A stretch of DNA of 64,000 bases. It comes from Campylobacter subantarcticus LMG 24377. Its GTDB lineage: Bacteria > Campylobacterota > Campylobacteria > Campylobacterales > Campylobacteraceae. Below, one piece after another: positions 35,997 through 45,683 of this stretch. A program made the translations under genes and the position numbers. Under the pieces are notes generated by a model that saw only the letters and a list, made by a program, of their open reading frames with translations, had not been told where the DNA came from and searched no databases. The DNA is taken from NCBI RefSeq assembly GCF_000816305.1, contig NZ_CP007773.1:806001-870000 (forward strand), given 5' to 3'. Numbering within the stretch: the stretch's first letter is position 1; every line of letters starts with the position of its first letter.

Positions 35997-37217
35997 ATGA
36001 AAAAAGATATCAAAAAAGTGGTTTTAGCGTATTCTGGTGGACTAGATACAAGTATAATTTTAAAATGGCTACAAGATGAATATAACTGTGAAGTTGTCAC
36101 TTTTACAGCAGATGTAGGACAAGGTGAAGAGCTAGAACCTGCTAGAAAAAAAGCCCTTTCTTTAGGTGTGAAAGAAGAAAATATTTTTATTCAGGATCTA
36201 AAAGATGAATTTGTAAAAGACTATGTATTTCCTATGTTTAGAGCAAATGCTATTTATGAGGGAGAGTATTTACTAGGTACAAGTATAGCAAGACCTTTGA
36301 TAGCAAAAGCTTTAGTAGAAATTGCAAATAAAACCAACGCAGATGCGATCAGCCACGGGGCAACTGGTAAGGGTAATGATCAGGTGCGTTTTGAGCTAGG
36401 TACATTAGCGTTAAATCCTAACTTGGCTATTATTGCTCCATGGAGAGAATGGGATTTAAATAGCCGTGAAAAACTCTTAGCTTATGCGCAAAAGCATGGA
36501 ATTGATATCGTTAAAAAACCGGGCAAGTCGCCTTATTCTATGGATGCGAATTTACTGCATATTTCTTATGAGGGTTTGGTGCTTGAAGATCCTGCGGTTA
36601 AACCTGAAGTAGATATGTGGCGTTGGGTGAAAGACTTAAAAGACACCCCAAATGAAAGCGAGATGGTGGAACTAGAGTTTAACAAAGGTGATTTGTGCGC
36701 TATAAATGGAGAAAAAATGTCTCCTGCGCAACTTTTAGCTAAATTAAATGAACTTGGTGTAAAACACGGCATAGGTCGTCTTGATATTGTTGAAAATCGC
36801 TATGTGGGAATGAAAAGTAGAGGCTGCTATGAAACCCCAGGGGGGACTATATTATTAAAAGCACACCGTACTATAGAAAGCATCACTTTAGATAGAGAAG
36901 CAGCACATTTAAAAGATGAGTTAATGCCAAAGTATGCAAGTTTAATTTATAATGGCTATTGGTTTTCACCTGAAAGATTAATGCTGCAAGCATTGATCGA
37001 TGAATCACAAAAGTATGTAAATGGTAAAGTTAAGCTTGAATTATATAAAGGCAATGTAATAGTAATAGGTAGAGAAAGTGCAAATGATAGCTTGTTTAAT
37101 GAAGCTTATTGTACTTTTGAAGAAGATGTAGTGTATGATCAAAAAGATGCACAAGGTTTCATACGATTGAATGCGTTGAGATTTATCATCGCAGGTAAAA
37201 ATGGAAGAAAATTCTAA
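35997..37217 (+). CDS. argG: Argininosuccinate synthase
   Basis: Ligates citrulline and aspartate using ATP in arginine synthesis. It is 406 aa. The N-terminal PP-loop is [25 protein letters not shown] and the substrate-binding [18 protein letters not shown] are present. I chose the ATG at 35997 because AGAGGAAAG is just upstream and the protein then starts like its relatives. The frame stays open back to 35793, inside the S4 gene, and that extension was rejected. Confidence 0.96.
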   Translation: MKKDIKKVVLAYSGGLDTSIILKWLQDEYNCEVVTFTADVGQGEELEPARKKALSLGVKEENIFIQDLKDEFVKDYVFPMFRANAIYEGEYLLGTSIARPLIAKALVEIANKTNADAISHGATGKGNDQVRFELGTLALNPNLAIIAPWREWDLNSREKLLAYAQKHGIDIVKKPGKSPYSMDANLLHISYEGLVLEDPAVKPEVDMWRWVKDLKDTPNESEMVELEFNKGDLCAINGEKMSPAQLLAKLNELGVKHGIGRLDIVENRYVGMKSRGCYETPGGTILLKAHRTIESITLDREAAHLKDELMPKYASLIYNGYWFSPERLMLQALIDESQKYVNGKVKLELYKGNVIVIGRESANDSLFNEAYCTFEEDVVYDQKDAQGFIRLNALRFIIAGKNGRKF

Positions 37218-37229
37218 TAAAGGACAAAA

Positions 37230-37673
37230 ATGAAAGTATTGTTAATCAAAGATGTAAAAAGCTTAGGAAAAGCAGGAGAAGTTAAAGAAGTTAAAGACGG
37301 TTATGGACAAAATTTTTTAATTGCGAAAGGTTTTGCTAAAGCTGCTACACATGAGGTTTTAAAGCAATATGAGGCCGAGCAAAAGAAAAAGGCTGAAAAT
37401 TTAAGATTTGAGCTTGCAAATTTGGAAAAACTAAAAGAAGAGTTATCTAAAATCACGATTTGTATAGCTAAACCTGTGGGAGCTAATGGAAGTTTATTTG
37501 GTGGGGTTACCAAAGATGAAATTGCTCATGCATTAAAAGATCAAAAAGGCATAGAGCTTGATAAAAAAAGCTTAGAATGTGACACGATAAAAGAGCTTGG
37601 CTTGCATACAATTTCAGTAAAGTTAGGACATGCGATCCATGCTTTATTTAAGCTAGAGGTTAAAGGAGAGTAA
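37230..37673 (+). CDS. rplI: 50S ribosomal protein L9
   Basis: Ribosomal protein of 147 aa that binds 23S rRNA domain V at the base of the L1 stalk. The N-terminal globular domain has the signature [20 protein letters not shown], followed by FLIAKGFA. A long connecting helix (about 50-75, rich in Lys/Glu) leads to the C-terminal domain. It sits 12 bases after argG, and its stop overlaps hslV by one base. Confidence 0.97.
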   Translation: MKVLLIKDVKSLGKAGEVKEVKDGYGQNFLIAKGFAKAATHEVLKQYEAEQKKKAENLRFELANLEKLKEELSKITICIAKPVGANGSLFGGVTKDEIAHALKDQKGIELDKKSLECDTIKELGLHTISVKLGHAIHALFKLEVKGE

Positions 37674-38215
37674 TGTTTCACGCGACTACAATTTTAGCTT
37701 ATAAAGGCAAAAATAAGTCTGTTATAGGTGGAGATGGACAAGTAAGTTTTGGAAATACTGTTTTAAAAAACAATGCGGTGAAAATTAGAAAATTAAATAA
37801 TGGTAAAGTATTGGCAGGCTTTGCAGGAAGTACTGCCGATGCTTTTAATCTTTTTGATATGTTTGAAAAATTACTTTCTAGTTCTAAGGGTGACTTGCTA
37901 AAAGCTGCCATAGACTTTTCTAAAGAATGGCGCAAAGATAAATACTTAAGAAAGCTTGAAGCTATGATGCTTGTGCTTGATAGAGATCATATATTTTTAC
38001 TTTCAGGAACTGGAGATGTAGTAGAACCTGAAGATGGTGCTATAGCTTCCATTGGTAGCGGGGGTAATTATGCACTTTCTGCAGCAAGAGCTTTAGCTAA
38101 GCATTCTAGCTTAGATGAAGAAGAATTAGTTAAAGAAAGTTTACAAATAGCTGGTGAAATTTGCATTTATACAAATACAAATATTAAAACTTATGTGATT
38201 GAGGATGATAAATGA
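37673..38215 (+). CDS. hslV: ATP-dependent protease subunit HslV
   Basis: Threonine peptidase of the HslUV (ClpYQ) chambered protease. It is 180 aa. The catalytic threonine is preceded by a short leader (MFHA, then TTILAY), so mature HslV should begin at T5. [12 protein letters not shown] and [10 protein letters not shown] are diagnostic. Its ATPase partner HslU follows with a 4-base overlap. Confidence 0.96.
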   Translation: MFHATTILAYKGKNKSVIGGDGQVSFGNTVLKNNAVKIRKLNNGKVLAGFAGSTADAFNLFDMFEKLLSSSKGDLLKAAIDFSKEWRKDKYLRKLEAMMLVLDRDHIFLLSGTGDVVEPEDGAIASIGSGGNYALSAARALAKHSSLDEEELVKESLQIAGEICIYTNTNIKTYVIEDDK

Positions 38216-39531
38216 ATTTAACTCCAAAAGAGATTGTAAAATTTTTAGATGATTATGTAATTGGACAAAAAAATGCCAAAAAAATCATAGCAATTGCTTT
38301 AAGAAATCGTTATAGGAGAATGCAGCTTAGCCCTGAACTTCAAGATGATATCATGCCAAAAAATATTTTAATGATAGGATCAACCGGGGTTGGTAAAACA
38401 GAGATTGCAAGACGTCTTGCTAAGATGATGGGACTTCCTTTTGTAAAAGTTGAAGCAAGTAAATATACTGAAGTTGGTTTTGTTGGGCGTGATGTAGAAA
38501 GTATGGTTAGAGATTTAGCAAATGCTGCTTTAAATTTGGTAAAAAATGAAGAAAAAGAAAAAAATAAAGACAAGATTAATGAATTTATAGAAAATAAAAT
38601 TTTAGAAAAACTTTTACCGCCTTTACCAAAGGGTGTTAGTGAAGAAAAACAAGAGGAATATCAAAATTCTTTAGAAAAAATGCGTGTGAAATTAAAAGCT
38701 GGTGATTTAGATGATAGCGTGATAGAAGTTGAAATTTCACAAAGTGTGTTTGATGCTAATCCAAACTTACCACCTGAAATGGGTGCTATGCAAGATATAG
38801 TAAAAGTTATTGGCGTGGGTAATAAAAAAGTTAAAAAAGAAATGAAAGTAAAAGATGCAAGAATAGCCCTAGCTCAAGAAGCAAGTGAGAAAATTCTTGA
38901 TATGGAAAGCATTAAAGGCGAGGCTTTAAGAAGAGCTGAAAATGAAGGGATTATTTTTATCGATGAAATAGATAAAGTAGCGGTTTCAAGCTCTAATTCT
39001 AATCGCCAAGACCCAAGTAAAGAAGGTGTACAAAGAGATTTGCTTCCTATAGTTGAAGGTAGCACTATACAAACTAAATTTGGGCCTTTAAAAACTGATC
39101 ATATTTTATTTATTGCAGCAGGTGCGTTTCATTTAAGCAAGCCAAGTGATTTGATTCCTGAACTTCAAGGGCGTTTTCCTTTGAGAGTGGAGCTTGATTC
39201 GTTAGATGAGGAAGCATTGTATGCGATTTTAACAAGACCTAAAAACTCATTGCTAACACAATATATTGAGCTTTTAAAAACTGAAAAAGTGGAATTAGTT
39301 TTTGAAGATGATGCTATTAGAGAAATAGCAAAAATAGCAAGCAAAGCAAATGAAGAAATGCAAGATATCGGCGCAAGACGCTTACATACAGTAGTAGAAA
39401 AACTTTTGGAAGATATAAGCTTTGAAGCAGATGAATATGCTGGTAAAGTTTATAAAATAGATGATTTTAAAGTGCAAGTTAAGCTTGGAGATATCATAGA
39501 AAACAAAGATCTAGCTAGGTATATCTTGTGA
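38212..39531 (+). CDS. hslU: HslU ATPase
   Basis: AAA+ unfoldase of 439 aa that feeds substrates into HslV. Walker A is [13 protein letters not shown], Walker B is FIDEIDKV and the pore loop region is [14 protein letters not shown]. An I-domain insertion lies at about 110-240. The C-terminus ends DLARYIL, the tail that docks into HslV. It overlaps hslV and era. Confidence 0.96.
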   Translation: MNLTPKEIVKFLDDYVIGQKNAKKIIAIALRNRYRRMQLSPELQDDIMPKNILMIGSTGVGKTEIARRLAKMMGLPFVKVEASKYTEVGFVGRDVESMVRDLANAALNLVKNEEKEKNKDKINEFIENKILEKLLPPLPKGVSEEKQEEYQNSLEKMRVKLKAGDLDDSVIEVEISQSVFDANPNLPPEMGAMQDIVKVIGVGNKKVKKEMKVKDARIALAQEASEKILDMESIKGEALRRAENEGIIFIDEIDKVAVSSSNSNRQDPSKEGVQRDLLPIVEGSTIQTKFGPLKTDHILFIAAGAFHLSKPSDLIPELQGRFPLRVELDSLDEEALYAILTRPKNSLLTQYIELLKTEKVELVFEDDAIREIAKIASKANEEMQDIGARRLHTVVEKLLEDISFEADEYAGKVYKIDDFKVQVKLGDIIENKDLARYIL

Positions 39532-40400
39532 GAAGTGGCTTTGTTAGTATAGTGGGTAGAACTAATGCAGGAAAAAGTTCTATCCTTAATTCTTTATTAG
39601 AAGAAAAAGTGGCGATGGTTTCTCATAAACAAAACGCCACAAGAAGAAAAATCAACGCCATTGTCATGCATGAAGATCACCAACTTATCTTTATAGATAC
39701 ACCTGGTTTGCATGCAAGTTCTAAGGCTATGAATCAACTTATGATAGATTTGGCGATTAAAAGCATTGCTGATTGTGATGTGATTTTATTTGTAGCCAGT
39801 ATTTATGATGATATTAAAGATTATGAAAATTTTTTAAGTTTAAATCCCAAAGTACCACATATTATATTAATTAATAAAGTTGATTTGGTAAAAAAGGAAA
39901 TTTTACTGAAAAAACTAAGCGAATACGCTCGATTTAGTTCCCATTTTAGTGCTATTATCCCCTATTCTGCAAAGCAAAAATTTTATAAAAAAATTCTTCT
40001 AGATGAGATGGTTAAGTATTTGCCTGAACATCCGTATTATTTTGATCCTGAATTTATCACTACAACAAATGAAAAAGATATCTACAGAGATTTTATTTTA
40101 GAAGCAATATATGAGAATTTAAGTGATGAAATTCCATACACTACTGAAGTCAAAATAGAAAAAATCAAAGAAATAGATCAAATCTATCACATCAATGCCA
40201 CAATCATCACAGATGGTAATTCGCATAAAGGAATGATACTAGGCAAAGATGGTGCAACGATTAAACGCATAGGAAAAGAAGCTAGGATAAAGATAGAAAA
40301 ATTAGCACAAAAAAAGGTAATGCTAAAATTGTTCGTTCAACTTGAAAAAAATTGGCATAAAAACGAGCAAAATCTTAAAAAAATCCTTTATGATGAGTAA
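39528..40400 (+). CDS. era: GTPase Era
   Basis: GTPase of 290 aa that binds the 3' end of 16S rRNA and helps 30S assembly. G1 is [10 protein letters not shown]3 DTPG, G4 NKVD and G5 SAK. The C-terminal KH domain includes [19 protein letters not shown]. The GTG start overlaps the hslU stop (GTGA). The era-hslU-hslV-rplI-argG cluster is conserved in Campylobacter in my memory. Confidence 0.95.
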   Translation: MRSGFVSIVGRTNAGKSSILNSLLEEKVAMVSHKQNATRRKINAIVMHEDHQLIFIDTPGLHASSKAMNQLMIDLAIKSIADCDVILFVASIYDDIKDYENFLSLNPKVPHIILINKVDLVKKEILLKKLSEYARFSSHFSAIIPYSAKQKFYKKILLDEMVKYLPEHPYYFDPEFITTTNEKDIYRDFILEAIYENLSDEIPYTTEVKIEKIKEIDQIYHINATIITDGNSHKGMILGKDGATIKRIGKEARIKIEKLAQKKVMLKLFVQLEKNWHKNEQNLKKILYDE

Positions 40401-41400
40401 GAAAACCATTTCAAAAGATTTTCTTGCTTATGAAAAGCTTTTATATATTAAATTTGCAAATCCTATTAGTGAAGATGAAATTTTAAAAAAGAGCTTTGAA
40501 GAACTTGGCCTTAAAGATGATTTTTCTTATAAGCTAAAATATTTTAAAGATAATTTTTTTGTATATGTATTTTTGTGCAAATATGAAGATATTTTAGATA
40601 TTGATTATATAATCCCTGAACCTTTACTTTTTGAAGTGTATTTTAAGAATGATACAAATGGTGAAAATCTTGCATTATTGTTTAAAGAAAAATATATAGT
40701 TTTAGTGGAGTATTTAGGATGTAACTTTCAAAACAGTAAAGTTATACCATTAAATGTCTATGATAAAATATATGAAGAAAAATTAAAAAATACTTATAAA
40801 AACATTATAAGTATAGATGATATTCAAAATTTTAGCAGTTTTGATAAATTTAATAGTAATAATTTTTATCAAAAATTGTTAAAAAATTGCGAACAAGTTA
40901 AGATTAACTTTACTAATAAAGAAAATATAAATCATTTAAAATCTTTCAGCTTTAAGATTTTATCAGTTTTTGCTTGTGGGATTTTACTAGCTTTAGCTTA
41001 TCCTTTGTATTTATATACACAAAAATCATTTTATGAAAAAGAAAAAATAAAATATGAAAATTTAATAAAAAAGCAAGATGATATTTTAGAGCAAGCAAAA
41101 ATAAATCAAAAACAAAATCAAGAACTTAAAAAACTACAAGAAGAAAATAAGCAAAAGATTGATTTATTACAAAAATTTTATATAAACACACTTTGTTATA
41201 AGGAATTTTATGATTTTTTAAAAGTCTTAAATTTTCACCAAGCTTATATAGAGGCTTTGTATGTGAAAAATAATGATTTTATTATAGAGCTTAAAAATGA
41301 CTATGAATTTTATGAAGATTTTAAAAAATATCATTTTGTATTAAAAAATAAAGAAATTAATAATGGAAAAATTACTCTTGTTTTTGAAAAATCTTTATAA
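40393..41400 (+). CDS. GspL/PilN-like inner-membrane protein, unknown role
   Basis: Protein of 335 aa, not named with confidence. It has a cytoplasmic part (about 1-190, with [16 protein letters not shown]), one membrane segment (about 195-215: [20 protein letters not shown]), a coiled-coil (about 220-275, Lys/Gln/Glu-rich) and a small periplasmic alpha/beta part. This plan matches GspL or fused PilM/PilN proteins of type II secretion and type IV pilus machines. The start at ATG 40393 (or 40390) overlaps the end of era; the frame open to 40342 is read-through. The next gene has the matching GspM/PilO plan. Confidence 0.7.
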   Translation: MSKKTISKDFLAYEKLLYIKFANPISEDEILKKSFEELGLKDDFSYKLKYFKDNFFVYVFLCKYEDILDIDYIIPEPLLFEVYFKNDTNGENLALLFKEKYIVLVEYLGCNFQNSKVIPLNVYDKIYEEKLKNTYKNIISIDDIQNFSSFDKFNSNNFYQKLLKNCEQVKINFTNKENINHLKSFSFKILSVFACGILLALAYPLYLYTQKSFYEKEKIKYENLIKKQDDILEQAKINQKQNQELKKLQEENKQKIDLLQKFYINTLCYKEFYDFLKVLNFHQAYIEALYVKNNDFIIELKNDYEFYEDFKKYHFVLKNKEINNGKITLVFEKSL

Positions 41401-41902
41401 AAATTTAGAAAATATCTTTACTAAATTATCTGAGCGTGAATTTGCATTAGCTTTGATGGTTGCCTTTGTTTTTGGTTTTTTCATGATTTATGTGATTGTT
41501 TTTGACTATTTTGAAAAACAAGTAAAGTTATCAAAAGATGAGTTACATGTTTTACAAACAAAATACGAGCAAAAACAAGAGGTGGTTTCTGATTTGGAAA
41601 AAGATGGAAATATATCTTATAATGAGCAGTTATTCTTGGGTGTAGATAAAGATTATCAAAGCATTTTAAAAGATATTGAAAAAAATCTTACTAAAGCAAG
41701 GTCTTTACAAATTCAAAGTTATAAAAGCCAAGATAGATCTTTTACTTATTATGAATTAAGATTAAGTTTTGTTGGTGATTTTCTTTTTTTAATGCAATTT
41801 TTGCAAAAATTAGATCCTTATATAAAGGTTAAAAATTTAGAACTTGTAAAATATGAAAATAAATTAAAAATTACATTAAATCTTATCTTTGCTCTAGTAT
41901 AA
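41363..41902 (+). CDS. GspM/PilO-like inner-membrane protein, unknown role
   Basis: Protein of 179 aa with a short cytoplasmic N-terminus, one membrane segment (about 29-51: LALMVAFVFGFFMIYVIVF), a coiled-coil (about 52-90) and a periplasmic domain with TYYELRLSFVGDFLFLMQFL, a ferredoxin-like GspM/PilO type pattern. It overlaps the preceding gene by 38 bases, so both are made together, and the pair resembles GspL-GspM or PilN-PilO. No secretin, ATPase or pilin genes are nearby. No clear ribosome site is visible, which fits coupled translation. Confidence 0.7.
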   Translation: MEKLLLFLKNLYKNLENIFTKLSEREFALALMVAFVFGFFMIYVIVFDYFEKQVKLSKDELHVLQTKYEQKQEVVSDLEKDGNISYNEQLFLGVDKDYQSILKDIEKNLTKARSLQIQSYKSQDRSFTYYELRLSFVGDFLFLMQFLQKLDPYIKVKNLELVKYENKLKITLNLIFALV

Positions 41903-41915
41903 AAATGATTTTTTT

Positions 41916-41923
41916 GATAAAAT
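41916..41923 (+). promoter_or_regulatory. Promoter -10 of rnpB
   Basis: TTTTTTT followed by GATAAAAT ends nine bases before the RNA's first paired base, the right distance for a -10 element. The same sequence precedes tRNA-Gly. Confidence 0.65.
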
Positions 41924-41931
41924 TCATCCAA

Positions 41932-42244
41932 ACATGGTAAGCGATCGCTTCTTTGGAAGAGGAAAGTCCGAGCTGCAATAAGACAAAGATTCCATCTAAT
42001 GGATGGCTAGGGCAACCTAAGGGAAAGTGCAACAGAAAGAAAACTACCATATTTATATGGAAAAGGTGAAACGGTGGGGTAAGAGCCTACCAGTAACTTT
42101 GGCAACAAAGTTAGCTATGTAAACCCAATCTGCAGCAAGAAGGGGTGGTTTTAGTCTTATGATTTAACCCTTCGCTTGAACTTGTTTGCAAAAATAAGTC
42201 TAGATAAATGATCGCTCTTGACAGAACTCGGCTTATCGCCATGT
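41932..42244 (+). ncRNA. rnpB: RNase P RNA (bacterial class A)
   Basis: Catalytic RNA that removes tRNA 5' leaders. Conserved blocks are clear: GAGGAAAGTCCGAGCT near the 5' end, GGTGAAACGGTGGGGTAAGAG, then CCTACC in the middle, and GACAGAACTCGGCTTAT near the 3' end. Terminal P1 helix: ACATGG at 41932 pairs with CCATGT ending at 42244. A T-run follows and can end transcription. Length is about 313 bases. Ends are set from pairing and may be off by a few bases. Confidence 0.95.
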
Positions 42245-42247
42245 TTT

Positions 42248-42463
42248 TTATTTCATATAAGCAGAAGCTTTTTTGAGTTTTTGCAAATTTAAAGCAACTT
42301 TATCTTGCTTTTTTTTCATAAAAGCTATGGCTTCACTAGTTAATGCCAAAGCTTCATTAGGACAATCATTAAAATCGGGTTTTTCTATGAGTTTAACTAT
42401 TTTTTCTACATCTTCAGTATAGACGGCTAGCTTAAATTCTTCAATCCATTTTTTTTCACTCAT
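42248..42463 (-). CDS. Small protein behind fliS, possibly FliT-like
   Basis: Protein of 71 aa, all-helical by appearance (Lys/Glu/Ala/Leu-rich: KKWIEEFKLAVYTEDVEKIV, then EALALTSEAIAFMKKKQDKV). The ATG at 42463 overlaps the fliS stop (ATGA), so it is coupled; a TTG at 42484 gives an unlikely leader. In many bacteria the gene behind fliD-fliS is fliT, a small helical export chaperone of FliD, so a FliT-like role is a reasonable inference from place, size and helical character only. Confidence 0.75.
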   Translation of the reverse strand: MSEKKWIEEFKLAVYTEDVEKIVKLIEKPDFNDCPNEALALTSEAIAFMKKKQDKVALNLQKLKKASAYMK

Positions 42464-42831
42464 TTTCGATGTACTTCCCTCCAAGCTTCTAACAGACCTT
42501 TAACTACATTAATCACTTCATCTATTCTAGCTTCATTGTTTTCTATATTTGCTAAAGAAAGAAGTTGTAACTCTCTAGTGTATAAACCACTAAGATAATG
42601 TGCTACTTCCCCGCCTTTTTCGTAGTCAAGACAGTTAAGTAGCTCGATAAAAATAGCGCTAGCTCTTTTTACATAATACACTCTTTCTTCTATATTTTCA
42701 TTTTGTATAGCTAGTTTAATTCTACTTGAAAAGCGTAAAATTCCACCATATAGCATTTCAATAAGTTTTTCTTGAGATTCTACGCCAATTTGATTTTGCG
42801 AATATGCATTATAAACTGCATTATTTAGCAT
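42460..42831 (-). CDS. fliS: Flagellin export chaperone FliS
   Basis: Helical chaperone of 123 aa that binds the C-terminus of flagellin and prevents early polymerisation. The start AYNAYSQNQI-type opening (here NNAVYNAYSQNQIGVESQ) and the segment QEKLIEMLYGGILRFSSRIKL are typical. Part of the flaG-fliD-fliS-(fliT-like) operon, 14 bases behind fliD. Confidence 0.94.
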   Translation of the reverse strand: MLNNAVYNAYSQNQIGVESQEKLIEMLYGGILRFSSRIKLAIQNENIEERVYYVKRASAIFIELLNCLDYEKGGEVAHYLSGLYTRELQLLSLANIENNEARIDEVINVVKGLLEAWREVHRK

Positions 42832-42845
42832 TTAAAGATCCTTTT

Positions 42846-45218
42846 TTAAGAATTTTGATTATTAGCTGCATTAATCATATTTGTAATAACACTTGCTTGG
42901 TTATTTAATTTCGCAATAATACCATCGTAAGCAGCCCATCTAGACCACATTGTATCATATCTACTTTCTATAGATTTTTTAGTGTTTTCTATAGTTTCAT
43001 TTAAATTTTTTGATTCTTTTGTTAAAGACTCTTTGTATCCTCCAAATGATCCATCAGAACTTATAATTTCACCCATAGTATTTTTTAATATACCAAAAGT
43101 TCCAGTTTCTTCTTTATATACCGAATATAATGTTTTCGAGCTTAATCCAAATTGTTTTAAAAATTCATTATCTCCTTGAATTTCTAAATCACTTCCTGAT
43201 GTTCCCTTGATTTTAAATTGAACACTTGTTTTATCATTACCCTCATTAATAATTTCAAAACTAGCTTCTAAACCTTCCAAACCAAAACTATTAATGTGAT
43301 TTACTAAATTTTGTGCCATTTCTACATTATCTTTTCCACTTAAAACAAATTTTTCACCATTTTTTGTTTTAGATAAATCTATTGTTTCATCATTATAAAT
43401 AATTTTAAATTTTCCTTCTTCAAAAGTTATAGGTTCAGGGGTTGTACCATTTGAAGTTTTAGTTGTTTTTGAAAAATCAACCTTATCTCCAGTCAAATTT
43501 AAATCTTCAAAGCCATTGTGACCTACAAAAAATTTCTCTGCCATTTGAGGATCTTCATTAAATTTAGCATTAAATTTTCCAGAATCAAATGTTAATATTC
43601 CATCATTTAAAGTTAAGCCATAATCAGCTAAAGACAAACTAACTTTTGCTGAAACTTTAACCCCATCAGAGCTATCACTATCCCCTACTGTTACTGTTCC
43701 ATCTACGGTTAGTGTTTTAAGTAAAATTTCATTCACTTGGGTTTTTATACTATAAATTTCACTTACACCTACAAAATTTCCTTTTGTCCCAACTTCTGGA
43801 TCATATTTAGTAGCAGCTGTGATATTAGCCATTAAATCATTGTAAGCGGTAGCTAAAGTTTCTAAAGATTGGGCTATAGCTTCTGTATCTTGTGTAACAT
43901 TAAAACTAATTTCACCTTTTTGTTTAAGCTCTAAAGTTGTATCTGGTGCTATATCTGTAACAGTATTGCTTGATCTAATCATTTTAACACCATCTACAGT
44001 GAAAATCGCATCCATACCTTTTTGTATATGGTTTTCATTATTTGATTTAACATTGTATCCTTGAGGGGTGCTAGTATCTAATTCTATGCCAAATCTATCA
44101 CTAAGTAATTTTGTTGCTAGGGGATCTCTTTTGTAATTACTCTTATCAATATTTCCATTTTCATCAACTGCATATCCACCATCAAAAATACTAAGTTCAG
44201 CATCTGGAGAAGTGGTAGTAAATTTTAATTTACCATTTCCTGCTTCTTGTAAATCTAATTTTACCTTTCCATTGGTTTTGGCTTCTAAGTCTTTAGCTAA
44301 ACTTTCATAAGTAGTTTTATCATCTATATCTATAGTATATCTGTCGTAACTATCACCATTTTTAACTACAAAAGTAAGAGAAGTTTTTTCACCTTCTCCT
44401 AAAAGTTTTATTTGAGAAAGATCGTTAGTGTTTAAAGGGGATAATTCGGAAAAACGACCTTCTATTTCATTCTTTTTTGAATTTGATTCTCCTGTGCCTA
44501 TTTTTGGTCTAAAACCAAACATACCGCCAGCACTGATACTATCTTTATCAATACCCCATCCCATTTTTTCTAAAAATGCTTCATCGCCTGAAAAAGAAAT
44601 ATTGTTTTGAGTGCCCGTTTCGGTGCTTTGTATAACCAAACGATAAGGATTATCTCTATCTCCGGTATTAACTAATTTCGCTTCTATTTTACCACCGCTA
44701 GCTGCATTAATTTTTTCAGCAAGTTGTGCCACTGTTGTATTTTGATCAATATCGATTTTATAATTTTTACCATCTTGAGTTATAGTAAAAGATACACTTT
44801 TATTTGTTTCATCTTGGTTTAACCCTAAGCTTTGTAAAACAGAAGCAGTTTTATCTTTAAAACCATTGCTTTGATATACATCTTTTTGAGCAAGCTGTTC
44901 TACTACAACTTTCATGTTTTTAATATTCGATAAAGAGCCTACAACCAAACTAGCAGCAGCACTATCTCCGCTTACACTTGGGGAAACTTTTTTCTTGTTA
45001 AACTGTGTTGCATCGCCAAGACTATTTACAGCAGTTTGAAAAGCAAGTAATTTAGCCTCAAGTTCTGCCAAATCTTTTTGTCTTGAAGTATTGGTTTCAA
45101 GTTGTGAGTTATAAAGACTCAAATGTGCATTCATCTCTGCTTCTTTGAGTTTATTTAAAGTATCACTTGTTAAAACACCTGAACCTATCCCTAAACTTCC
45201 TAAACTACCTACCGCCAT
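42846..45218 (-). CDS. fliD: Flagellar filament cap protein FliD
   Basis: Capping protein at the flagellar tip that guides flagellin folding. It is 790 aa, clearly longer than the ~640 aa I recall for C. jejuni FliD. The N-terminal part (to about 110) and the C-terminal ~100 residues (helical, including SIESRYDTMWSRWAAYDGII) are the conserved coiled-coil leg. The large middle is surface-exposed and repeats Thr/Asp/Asn-rich strands; the extra length lies there. No signal peptide, as expected for type III flagellar export. It starts 2 bases after the flaG stop. Confidence 0.94.
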   Translation of the reverse strand: MAVGSLGSLGIGSGVLTSDTLNKLKEAEMNAHLSLYNSQLETNTSRQKDLAELEAKLLAFQTAVNSLGDATQFNKKKVSPSVSGDSAAASLVVGSLSNIKNMKVVVEQLAQKDVYQSNGFKDKTASVLQSLGLNQDETNKSVSFTITQDGKNYKIDIDQNTTVAQLAEKINAASGGKIEAKLVNTGDRDNPYRLVIQSTETGTQNNISFSGDEAFLEKMGWGIDKDSISAGGMFGFRPKIGTGESNSKKNEIEGRFSELSPLNTNDLSQIKLLGEGEKTSLTFVVKNGDSYDRYTIDIDDKTTYESLAKDLEAKTNGKVKLDLQEAGNGKLKFTTTSPDAELSIFDGGYAVDENGNIDKSNYKRDPLATKLLSDRFGIELDTSTPQGYNVKSNNENHIQKGMDAIFTVDGVKMIRSSNTVTDIAPDTTLELKQKGEISFNVTQDTEAIAQSLETLATAYNDLMANITAATKYDPEVGTKGNFVGVSEIYSIKTQVNEILLKTLTVDGTVTVGDSDSSDGVKVSAKVSLSLADYGLTLNDGILTFDSGKFNAKFNEDPQMAEKFFVGHNGFEDLNLTGDKVDFSKTTKTSNGTTPEPITFEEGKFKIIYNDETIDLSKTKNGEKFVLSGKDNVEMAQNLVNHINSFGLEGLEASFEIINEGNDKTSVQFKIKGTSGSDLEIQGDNEFLKQFGLSSKTLYSVYKEETGTFGILKNTMGEIISSDGSFGGYKESLTKESKNLNETIENTKKSIESRYDTMWSRWAAYDGIIAKLNNQASVITNMINAANNQNS

Positions 45219-45220
45219 AA

Positions 45221-45565
45221 CTAACTCTCCTTATCAAAAATAGTTCCTATAACACCTTTAAAATGCTCTATTAGCTTCATAACTTCTTCACTAGGAATTT
45301 TACGTATGAGCCTACCAGTGTCTTTTTCAATCACATTTACATATATTTCGTTGATTTTATCATTATATGCAAAACGCACATTTGTTTCCAAAGTTTCCAT
45401 TTGTTGGTTTAACTTTTCTGTCGCATTTTTCAACTTATCATTTAAATTCTCATCTTGATCTTTTAAATCGATTTGTTGTTTGTTTTCTTGTTGAGATGTT
45501 TTTTCCGCACTCTTTGTATTTAAATGAGTGATATTTACATCTCTTTGAATATTACCAATGTCCAT
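45221..45565 (-). CDS. flaG: FlaG-family flagellar protein
   Basis: Protein of 114 aa that influences filament length. The family's C-terminal motif is visible: NVRFAYNDKINEIYVNVI, then GRLIRKIPSEEVMKL. A Gln/Lys/Asn-rich, probably coiled N-terminal half precedes it. AAGGAG lies before the ATG. It is the first gene of the fliD-fliS operon and has two candidate flagellar promoters upstream (see 45598-45603 and 45654-45670). Confidence 0.93.
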   Translation of the reverse strand: MDIGNIQRDVNITHLNTKSAEKTSQQENKQQIDLKDQDENLNDKLKNATEKLNQQMETLETNVRFAYNDKINEIYVNVIEKDTGRLIRKIPSEEVMKLIEHFKGVIGTIFDKES

Positions 45566-45597
45566 TTAAACTCCTTTTTAAAAGACTTCAAAACACA

Positions 45598-45603
45598 CTA
45601 TCG
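45598..45603 (-). promoter_or_regulatory. Sigma-28-like -10 element before flaG
   Basis: Minus-strand CGATAG in context TTACGTCGATAGTGTG, 32 bases before the flaG ATG. FliA (sigma-28) promoters in Campylobacter carry CGATAT/CGATAA-type -10 elements. An AT-rich TTTAAATATTAA stretch lies in the -35 zone. The match is partial. Confidence 0.45.
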
Positions 45604-45653
45604 ACGTAATTTCAAAAAAATTAATATTTAAATATAAAAATTTATATTTTTAT

Positions 45654-45670
45654 AAGCAAAAAGTGTTCTA
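45654..45670 (-). promoter_or_regulatory. Sigma-54-like promoter before flaG
   Basis: Minus-strand TAGAACACTTTTTGCTT matches the TGGAAC-N5-TTGCT consensus with one mismatch (AG for GG at -24), with correct spacing to GC at -12. Predicted start about 80 bases before flaG. Confidence 0.5.
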
Positions 45671-45683
45671 AAAAAACTTAAAA

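Noticed and set aside
36836-36845. G6 run in argG as a phase-variable tract
   Set aside because: Too short, and it encodes conserved PGG residues of the enzyme.
38340-39065. Minus-strand open frames inside hslU
   Set aside because: Shadow frames opposite a fully conserved gene, without ribosome sites.
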